A stretch of DNA of 64,000 nucleotides from the NCBI GenBank assembly GCA_024704765.1, contig JAKMXF010000066.1, forward strand, positions 124,001-188,000. The letters are read 5' to 3'. Made by a program: the position numbers and the translations under genes. The DNA comes from Oopsacas minuta (taxonomy: Eukaryota > Porifera > Hexactinellida > Lyssacinosida > Leucopsacidae). Shown piece by piece: positions 55,356 to 64,000 of this stretch. A model generated the notes under the pieces. That model made no database searches. It worked only from the letters and a program-made list of their open reading frames with translations, and was not told where the DNA came from. The number at the start of each line of letters is the position of its first letter. The stretch's first letter is position 1.

Positions 55356-55769
55356 ATTATCAGCAAAACAATCATAGGCGTCATTTACTCAGGTCTTCAG
55401 TGGTTTAAAAGGGCAGTTAGTAAAGAATAGCTATTTTGGTGTAAGATAGCCATATGAAATGTATTATTTACATATAGATTATTATATATAAGGAACCAAT
55501 ACATCTTGTCATAACAAGTATATGGCCTAAAATTTCCAAGTTATGACGTCATTGATATATGTGAAATTTTAAATTTTCTTCAATAAATACATTTTACTCG
55601 ACTTTATTGCCATGAAATATATTAATTACATATGGGTTATCCGTATTTGGCCATCACCTTGAACTTAAAATTTTGTTGTAGGGCTTGTATTTATAGAGTT
55701 ATGACGTCACACATATGATGGAATTTATCTTATTGATTTACAAAATATACATTATATTCATACTTAAGT

Positions 55770-58013
55770 TCATGATAGGCAATTTGTATTGGAGGTTAAG
55801 GTCGTGAATAAAGTCTGCATACTAGTTTTCTGATTGTTCATAGCATTGCAGCATTTAGATCTCGTTGTGTGTCCAGATTGACCACATCGTTCACAAGTCA
55901 AAATTCTTCGATGGTTGACTAAGGTTGGATCACTTTGAGAGGTTAATCTGACGAAGATATCCATAATATTGGTCTCAAAACTAACTTTACGAGCTAAATT
56001 CTCCCGATATTTTCTAACTAATTTGTTGCATGATTCTGTGCCTTCTTCTGAAAATGCCTTTAAGCCATAGCTAGAATTCGACTCACGTATTAACTCCTCG
56101 GAATGGGCCAAGAGCTTGTGCAGGGTTGGAGTCATGCTAGCCCAGGGGAAAGAATCTAAGATCACAAGGTAGGTATCCTTGCACAATTTCCCCAATTCCA
56201 AAGTGTTAACTTTGTGACTTGAATTGAAAACCCGAAGAATGGCTGAAAGCTGAGTATGTATCTTTGATAAGATTGGGCGATATTTTATTGCTACAGTTGA
56301 TAGAATGCATTCAAGGTATTCAGTTTCATCAGAAAAGGCTCTTCTAGCAACATTCCCTGTTGAGGTGGTTCCACCGCTAGAATTAGGCTGGTCAACCTTT
56401 AATCCTGTCTTCTCCTGAATAAATGTTTGAAGGAATTTCATTGACTCCTTGATAACTGGTGAAGTTGGGGACCAGGTAAACTTTTCGATGCGAAGATGAT
56501 ATACCAGCAAATTGAACCACCTAAAATTGGTTTAATTATGTGAAGATAAATTCTGAATGATTAATGGAGTACAAGATTACTTACCTAAATACGCCTGCGT
56601 ATGAATGAAGTGGAGATGCTGGATGTATGTTAATCTCTTAAATTGGTTGATGAGTTAAATTGAAGCGTTCATTAGTCGAAAGAGCAAAGAACGACTCAAA
56701 GTCATCAATGTGCGAAAATAACTCGATTGCATCTGTGATATTTCTGTTGATGGGGAACCCTTCAAGAACTAAATTCCGGTCCTTCAAATCTTTATGTGTG
56801 GGAGTGCACATCTGACAACTGGCTCCTCCAGCTCCAGAGAGAATGGCTGCCATCTTCCCGTCAAACATTGAGCGGATAATATCGACATTGACAACACCAT
56901 TTCTAAAGGAATCCCATTTTGCAACATCGCTGTATCGGGATTAATCATAGTTTCCATGAAGGAACGAATATTTTCTTCGCATTCTGTCGCAGCGCAGAGA
57001 AAAATAGGTCTTTGAGAGAAGGGTGAATTAGGGGATTTATTCTGCCAAACAATCCTGTTTGTTACTGTGTGGATGGAGATGGGCTTGAAACGAAACGGAA
57101 TGAAGTTTTTGGTGAAAGTATTAGTTGTCTGCTGGTTGTAGATAGTGTGACAACCAGAACCATCTAAGCCATCTGCGATTTTAAATGTGAGTGGGAATTC
57201 TTCACTTGTGGGGCGATCTACCATTGACAATATTCTTTCCAGGGTTTTCTGAACTTGAAGAAAATATGGTGCGTGTATACCTATTGGTTTAGCTGGATTA
57301 GGGTATAAAGTTATACTGGATCCCGAAATCATGACATCTCTCAGATTAGCTAGCTTGCTGTAAGATGGGAAATGTATATTGTCTGGTAGAAGTGTTTGAC
57401 GTAGTTGAGTGTATTTTCGTCTGCCCACTTCAAGTAAATCCAGCAGGAATAAGGCTTTATCAACTGGAACATGCTTGTTACTGAGGTTACAGAATCCTCC
57501 GCTGACAATAATCTCTTTGGCTACAGTAGCAACCTGACGATTATTCTCCTCATTTGCCAATAGTTGTAATGAGAGTGCTGCAATGCTTATTTCTGTAGTA
57601 TTCTCAATAACTGAGAGTGACTTAATGCATTCTAGCAGACTTGACAATCGAATACGCTGTTGTTGCAGAGAGAGATCATCAAGATGCTTCCTATGACTCA
57701 CTGAATGAATGGGAACTTCACCATCATCAGAAGACGACTCTAGTAAATCAGAATCACGATTTTTCTTTAACTCAGGTTTCATGGAAATGTTAGAATGCCA
57801 CCATTCTCCTTCTAAACAATCTAAAGATCTCTTCGCCTTCTTGAATCTGTCCCGAATTCTTAACAGCAACGTTTCCAAGAGTTTCGTATTATCTGAGTCT
57901 ATTTCAAAGTGTTCTTTGAAATATTTTGTCGTTTTCAAGACACAATTATTATTGTCTTTCAGGATTCTTGCCAATTCAAGGCGGGACTTTGGGAAAGTTA
58001 ACTCTTCTGTCAT
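55770..58013 (-). pseudogene. RAG1-like / Transib-superfamily DDE transposase, decayed
   Basis: Exon 1 58013-56585, 64-bp GTAAGT...TTTTAG intron 56584-56521, exon 2 56520-55770. The N-terminal 240 residues are helical, with no RING. Catalytic core: first Asp in KIADGLDGSGCHTIYNQ (codon about 57171), second Asp in SMFDGKMAAIL (about 56860), followed by a SCQMC zinc pair, and Glu in AFSEEGTESCNKLVRKYREN (exon 2, about residue 159). These match RAG1 D600, D708 and E962 contexts. The C-terminus has a C-x2-C-x4-H-x5-C motif (CERCGQSGHTTRSKC), like the CCGHC tail of RAG1-like transposases. Two lesions: a frameshift near 56905 and an in-frame TAA at 56640-56638. Inactive as read unless these are sequence errors. 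Confidence 0.82.
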
Positions 58014-59485
58014 TGTTTTCAAGAAATTCCGAAAAATATGTTGTATTATTCAGTAGATTATATATATATAGGTAAGTATAATAAATTTCAAGAACGAAAT
58101 TCAATACTATTTCATTCCATTGTTGTAGTATGCTACAATGGGAATTTCCTAGCAACGAAAAGTTGTAATGGAATGTCATTGAAAATTATAGGTTGCGCAC
58201 TGTTTCGGGTTTTGTGGTTTTAGATTATGTTTTTAGGAATCGTAATGTGTGCATCCGATTAATTTTGCGCTGTTGTTTTGTGTAGTTTATTTTTCCTGAC
58301 ACTTTAAGTATTCCTCTTTGTAAAAATTCTGTACGGATTTTACTAGATTTTAGACATCTTATGTTCACGAAATATATACAAGATACAGTCATGGAAACAA
58401 GATATTTAGAATTAGCATAGTCGAAATGTATAAAGTATACCAGATTAGTAACATTCGATTATGTAATTGCTCTTACAGGGTCATTTGAAATTGGGGCTAA
58501 ATTTAGAAATCATGAAGCCGCAATTTTCCTATAAATATTTCGCATCTTTGATGAAGCAATTTTACAGCTTCTAGGGTCTCAATCGCTTAGATATTTTAAA
58601 TGAGAATCATTTAAACAATATAAAATGAAATAAAACCATCAAATACGGAATCAATTTTTTGTCTATTCTTTGCTTCTAAACCACTGTGGTCTTATCTTTT
58701 CAGTTAACATATAATCTAGTAGAAATTTGGAATATCGTTATACTAGTTATTGGCGTATATACTGGTTTGACCAGCATATAGCTAGCCACATTGACATTAA
58801 ATGTAGACACTAAAGAATTGTACAAAACTAATAAACCAAGAGTGATTATCTACTTCAAGAAAAAGCCAGAGCAACTATGACGTCAATAAACTTAGAAATA
58901 GAGGCTTGTGTCAAATATCAGAAGAATTGTTCAAGATGTGAAAAAGGGACCTCGTCCCTAATTAACAGAATGGAATGGATAGGTTTTCTTAAAGAAATTT
59001 CAAATTTGTTGTTTGTTTCCATTTGCTGATATCCAAAGTATCTAAGTAATACCGCATGAACAACGTTTCATCATTCTAATCACGAATATTATATGAACCA
59101 ATAATACTTAATCCTATCGGGTCAAGGTCTGAAGGATGAAAAATGTAAAGAGAAAGAGAGAAGTTACAGTTTCAAGCAGTAGCAGAGTTGAAATCCGGTT
59201 GTGGTTTTTCGGCGGGTCTGATCGGGTTTTGAAAAGTGAACCCGATTCCAGAGGTATTAAAAAGTACTGTGCGCATGTCCATTAAGTACTGTGCGCATGT
59301 CCATTAAGTACTGTGCGCATGTCCATTAAGTACTGTGCGCATAGGGATTCATGTACCATAGTAGGCGTATATTATACAGATTAATTTTATTAGACTGCTT
59401 TTCAGATCTCAGTTATTCACTCTAGTAATCAGTCTACCAGTCTAGATGAATACTTTCTTACTATAATTTGTTCAAATTAGCTGGA
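58014..59485. other. Divergent spacer between RAG1-like and C48-PHD genes
   Basis: Holds a hairpin (attccattgt...acaatgggaat, 58112-58146), a CCACTGTGG palindrome at about 58682 that contains a RAG/Transib-type heptamer, and the 22-bp minisatellite at 59262. No gene is seen. Both flanking promoters must lie here. Confidence 0.45.
59262..59342. repeat. 22-bp minisatellite, 3.7 copies
   Basis: The unit aagtactgtgcgcatgtcc plus att is repeated at 59262, 59284, 59306 and (partial) 59328 with no mismatch seen. It ends about 145 bp before the start codon of the C48-PHD gene. Confidence 0.95.
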
Positions 59486-61414
59486 ATGCCTCGTATTACC
59501 AAGGGCAACGCTAGAGAGCATTTAGCTAAAGCGATTGCAACGTTTACAAAGGTAACGGGAGAATCTGTAGGGGTTGTCTACTCCTGGAGGGGACAATTAT
59601 CAGTTCTGGGAAGCGATACTTACCAGCAGCATGTTGCTGAAACGAAAGAACAAATTTGGCGAAGCTTAACATTTGAACGCTCTGTGATCGGAGACTCATC
59701 AGTTGTTCGAGATGATTATAAAGAAGATGAAATGATGGACCTGATGAAACAAGATCCACACACACATAATGTCCAGGCGTTAAGAAAGATTTTATCATGG
59801 GGAACTCAAAAGATGAACAGTAAGTTTCTTGTTTTTCTTACCCTTAGTTTTGGAAGCCACCCTTTGTTGTTATTTCGTGGGTACAGGGTATGTACTGCTA
59901 TTGAAACAAATTGGTATGTAATACTTAAGTAAGTAATAATTTGGTAATACGTATATCATATTTTAATTGTAGGAAAACCGCGTAATTTTGGGGGGAAAAG
60001 TGAACTCCGGCCAATATTTTGGCCCAAGGAAATTCCATTTCTCAAGCAATCAAAGAATATGGGCAGAACTACTTTGCTATCTGTTATCAAATCGATGCGC
60101 GAATACTTTTCTCCAGATCTATCTGATAGTTTTAGAGACAGGTCACCTATACATTTATCAAAAGAAGATTGTTTAGATTCAGACTTGGATGACGGGAATA
60201 TATATAATCCAACTTATCATTCACCTTCCTCTCCGAATTCCAATGTGGAAATATCTCTAAATACTTCTCCAGAGAAATGCCCATCGTCTCCACTATATCT
60301 TGGTGAATCGATCCATTCAACACCAAATACCATATCAGAACAGCAACCCGATCACTCACCCTTTACTTCCCCTCAGTCTCTTTTGGATACATCTGTAGTT
60401 TCAATGGCAGGATTATCAGCAGCAAAGGCTTTAATTCCATTAAATGTAACATTTGTGAGAATTTTAGACGAAAAAGTAAGGGATGACTGTCTTAAAGAGC
60501 TATCGAATGACAAAACCTTTCTTAGTGATGTGACTATCAACGCCTTTGGGGTAAGCTCTCTCTATGATTTAATTATATTATATTTCAATACCATTTATAA
60601 CCTACGTTCGCACTTCGCTTCGACAAACAACTAAACAACTTTTACCAGGTTACTTAATAAATTATGTTTAGGTTTTGATAAAGAATAATTATCCAGACAT
60701 TGAAGGATTCCAGGATACTATTTTATCTAAGGTAAATCTATTATTTTGCTTATTTTATCATCCTGAAAATAATTGGCATTTCAAATTGCATGTCTTTTAT
60801 CTTGTTAGAATCGCCAATTTGTTAGAGCAGCACTAAATAGTTTTCAAATACACCACGATGGTAAACTACACTGGAAAGTGTCTAGGATTGGCGATGAAGG
60901 AAATATATCAGTATATGATTCGTTATTAATCCGGGGTCTAAGTGAAGAGCTGGACATCCAACTTGCACTGCTTTATCGAAGCGAGACTGAAGATTTAAAA
61001 GTTACAGTTCAAGAGCTACAACAACAAAGAGGGATTTCAGATTGTGGTGTCTTTGCTATTGTAGTTAGTATCGCGTTGGCGAATGGTTTAGAACCAAGTA
61101 TATTGAGATGGAACCAGGGCAATATGAGACGTCACCTGCGTAATTTCATTATTTCTGAAAAATTATCACCCCTGCCTACAATTTCTGAAAGACTCTGTTC
61201 ACGGATAAAGGTTAATAAGAAGTTGGAATATACAATTGAACTTTGGTGTATTTGTCGTCTACCCGAGTTCGCTTTCAAGAATATGGTGAATTGTCAAGTG
61301 TGTACCCAATGGTTTCACAAACCATGTGTTGGCCTACAGGATATTACACAAAAGGTTTCCTCGTTCATTTGTAAAAGTTGTAACAGCAAAAAGAGTTTAG
61401 TAAAGATACTATAA
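59486..61414 (+). CDS. Ulp1-type (C48) cysteine protease with C-terminal PHD finger, transposon-associated
   Basis: Four exons: 59486-59819, 59973-60550, 60672-60731 and 60809-61414, giving 525 residues with consistent phases. Residues about 110-300 are Ser/Pro-rich and partly disordered. The protease segment has His345 in LHWKVS, Asp361 in VYDSL, a Gln-rich turn at 392-397 and Cys403 in SDCGVFAI: the complete H-D-Q-C set of Ulp1/SENP enzymes. A C4HC3 PHD finger follows (C471, C473, C486, C489, H494, C497, C512, C515). Such C48-PHD proteins are typical of DNA transposon cargo or domesticated derivatives (inference from family knowledge). Predicted SUMO/ubiquitin-like protease plus chromatin reader. 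Frames are intact, unlike its neighbours. Confidence 0.75.
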
Positions 61415-61424
61415 AGTATACTTG

Positions 61425-64000
61425 TTAATTATCTAGAGTGTCATTTGATGGGGAAGCCTCTACTGCCTTCCGTCCTTCTCTATAGTTATTGAGTAATTCA
61501 ATCTTGGATAGAATAGCCCTTAGAACACCAGCAAGAATAGGATGAAGGGTGAATCCTGTACCAGTAGTACATTGTTCTTTAACTTCACCAAACGAGCTAA
61601 GGAATAGCCTTAGAGTATGCATTTTTTCAAAAATCTCATAAACAGACATGTATCAATTTGGTTACCACAAGAGAGACTAGCAATAGCTTTATTCTCGCAC
61701 TCGCTAAGGATAGAAACAGGAAAAATGCCAGAAATAGGTTCTGATCTGGAGAATAGTTCCATAATAGCTTTAGCATTTGGATAAGTCGGATTAATCACAT
61801 TGACCTCATCAATTACATTGTTAGCGTAAATAATGTACTCTGTAATTTCTTCAAACTCTAAAGAATTGACCATGGTGTGAAACTCGCTTTCACCCAATCC
61901 AAATGAATAGTAACTTTTGATCAATTTTCTGGTTTTTAGATCAGATACCAATACCCTGTTTGATAATGGGACAAACGATAACCTCTGATCTTCCAGGTAT
62001 TCTTCAACTGTATTCGGGAGTTCCTTAATTGTCCCCATTGTTATACCATCCATAATTAAGAATTCTGGAGCTTCTTGGCATAATGGGCAAATATAGCTTG
62101 TCTTATAGTTAATGTCTAACATACGTAAGTACCCATTCCATCCATGCTGTAGTATATGATAACTGAAGGTGAGTTCCCTTCCCATTCTCTCAAATTTATT
62201 ATTCTTTGCTCTAAATACAATAAAGAGTAACCAGATCAACTTTCTAAAATGAATTTGATTTAATTGGTTATATAATTATGACTACCGACCGTAATAGATC
62301 ACTTTCAATCGATATGTATTTCTTTTGTTATTTTGGTATTCGATTGAGTACATAACCAACGGACAAAAAGTATCTAAAATACATACCTCATGTATCCATG
62401 TAGTGTATTCCGAGACATCGTCATAAACTCGCTGTATTCAAATAATACTCCATAGTGGATGAAATAGCGATTGTTGACATTCAGCAGTAAATATTTATTT
62501 CCTTCAAACACAGAGGTGCATTTACAACTTCCTTCACAAGTGGATGTATACACTAAAAATTGGGTAAATAAGCTAGCTTGAATATTAAACGACAAATAAA
62601 AATATATACTATGTAGTATATAATTAAATAACATACCTGTATGTTCTTTTAAATCGAGGACATCATTTTCTGTGTATATAATGATTCCCTTTTTTGCTAC
62701 GACTAGACTTTTGGCAACATATTTATGTCCTTGCTCACAATGCAAAATATCTGGTTCAAGATTTGGGGGTAGAAATAATCCTCGTCTTAACTGTCCATTA
62801 TATATAATGGCCTGGTTCTTACTAAGTTTAAAAGGAAGATATTGTTTAGATATGGTAGAATAATCAAGAGGTTTCTGAGGAACGGGTAACTGATCATTGT
62901 ATTCTGCCATGATTGCCTGTAGAATTAACTTTTCTTGACACATACTACTACAATTGTCGCAATACCACTTCATTTCTTTCCTATATAGGCAATGATAGCC
63001 ATTCTTCAGCAAAAAAATTGTATTTGCACCTAATGTGTAGTAAGTACTGCCAGCATGGGATTTGGATTCGGAATTGTTTAAGGTTCGGAATTCCAAACAC
63101 AATTCATATGCTTGATAATGTGTGCAAGAATTCGTATGACAAGACAAGCATTTCATCAGACAAGTTTCGATCAAAACTTTTTTCTTGGTTAATATTACTT
63201 CACCTAGAAAATGAAAACACGAATTGAAACACTATAGGATCTGGGAGTACATTTTTCGAATGTTGTGTGCAAATGATTACAAGGCTGCCAAGCAGCGTTT
63301 GATAAAATTGAATACATGGTAGCTAACTTAGCCACCACCTCGCCTAACTAGGCTAAATTCTTTGGTGGCTTAAGGAAAAAAGCTACGGATTTATCGGGAA
63401 TGCTGCCAAGATGTGTAATATAGTATTATGGATTTGTTCGCAGTTGAATTAAATCTATATTATTTAATCTCAATTGTTTTTTGTCCGTTGAATACCCCGA
63501 GGCGCAATGCGGCGATTTCATCGCGAAGCGACGAGCCAAAGGCTCGTATACTTGTATAGCATTAGGCTCTGTTCTGATTCGAGGTTCGGATTAGCGAGGG
63601 TCACTGTAGTTACATATAGGTGTCATACCATTGATTACTTCAAAATCTGACATGAATACTACAGAGCAATCTTGCAAACGCCAAGCCTTCTGTTTATCAG
63701 CAAGCAGATGTACATATTGATATAGTATTGGAATAGTTAGCTCTTCTTGTGAAAAGATTTCAGTGTATACTTCTTTCTTGGGATGACCTAAAAAAGTATA
63801 TTAGGTAGTGTCGTGTTAAATAGTATAACATTCCATGGAAATGGGCCTTTTCAATACGTAACTTACTTGGTACAACTTCAAACTGCTCTTCTGATATTGT
63901 GATATCTACTGGCGAAACATTTGTCTTCGAAATTTCAATTCCTCCAATGTTGAGGGTTGTTGCAGTAATGTCAAATTTCTCCTCAACTATTCTTCGTTTC
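61425..64000 (-). pseudogene. Cysteine-cluster protein, multi-exon, incomplete at right edge and frameshifted at 3' end
   Basis: Exons read on the minus strand: 64000-63867, 63787-63629, 63203-62637, 62552-62387 and 62243-61610, all with GT-AG borders and compatible phases. Cys/His clusters are frequent: CLMKCLSCHTNSCTH, WYCDNCSSMC, CEGSCKC, and ICPLCQEAPEFLIMDGITMG. The CP.C...P..L.MDG block recalls the cysteine-cluster, transposase-derived proteins of the KDZ/HMGXB3 kind, but I cannot confirm that. Near 61640 the frame shifts into an open frame ending at 61425 that clearly continues the protein, so at least one indel has occurred. It converges on the C48-PHD gene with 10 bp between stop codons. 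Confidence 0.5.
63454..63554 (+). mobile_element. 101-bp mini-Helitron (R1 deletion derivative)
   Basis: Starts TCTATATTATTTAATCTCAA after A and ends ...GAGCCAAAGGCTCGTATACTTG before T, with the terminal hairpin 10 bp before CTTG. 5'-TC, 3' hairpin plus CTRR-like end and A/T insertion site are the Helitron hallmarks. It lies inside an intron of the cysteine-cluster gene. Confidence 0.6.

Noticed and set aside
58681-58692. CCACTGTGG as the right terminal heptamer of the RAG1-like element
   Set aside because: No nonamer-like or inverted partner end with a matching 5-bp duplication was found on the other side of the gene.

Overview
This is a eukaryotic, AT-rich window from an animal genome. Animal-type genes are present: a PBX-class TALE homeobox gene, a TAB1-like pseudophosphatase, a USP4/11/15-type DUSP-Ubl protein, a DNAJB6-like chaperone, ALG9 and the fused OPRT-OMPDC enzyme UMPS. 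Most host genes are single-exon; where introns exist they are short (about 60-710 bp) GT-AG introns. AID/APOBEC-like deaminases, NHL-repeat proteins, many small transposons and the low intron density suggest an early-branching animal, possibly a sponge. That placement is inference.

Layout. 0-0.6 kb: 3' end of an SH3 gene. 0.6-5.9 kb: repeats only, including a triple nest (Helitron-like repeat, pogo-type MITE, smaller MITE). 6-7.3 kb: PBX gene (3 exons). 8.6-9.75 kb: membrane-anchored CapA-like protein. 10.6-12.9 kb: tail-to-tail pair of AID/APOBEC-like deaminases. 14.6 kb: orphan multi-TM protein. 17.1 kb: NHL protein, with a decayed NHL relic upstream. 19-23.4 kb: UMPS and ALG9. 24.3-28.6 kb: a 2.1-kb tandem duplication carrying two nearly identical coiled-coil/NHL genes and the 3' end of the next gene (LINS1-like, 28.5-30 kb), with a foldback element at the junction. 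30.9-34.5 kb: a decayed MULE transposon (FLYWCH, DDE transposase, RING) whose first exon is interrupted by a hAT element. 34.6-35.8 kb: PLP-dependent decarboxylase with a frameshift. 36.9-41.4 kb: three paralogous small cysteine-rich membrane proteins with nearly identical C-terminal halves and different ectodomains. 42-48 kb: DNAJB6-like, TAB1-like and DUSP-Ubl genes. 51-52.6 kb: a four-exon single-PH-domain gene. 55.8-58 kb: a decayed RAG1-like/Transib-superfamily transposase. 59.5-61.4 kb: a four-exon protein with a Ulp1-type (C48) protease domain and a C-terminal PHD finger. 61.4-64 kb: a convergent, multi-exon, cysteine-cluster protein running off the window.

Most notable: the RAG1-like transposase, with all three expected catalytic acidic residues visible and a C-terminal CCHC motif but broken by one frameshift and one stop, next to a PHD-finger gene; and the pair of AID/APOBEC-like deaminases. 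No rRNA, tRNA, CRISPR array or retrotransposon reverse transcriptase was seen. The genes are scattered eukaryotic units, not operons. Exon boundaries were assigned by hand from splice consensus, reading frame and domain continuity.
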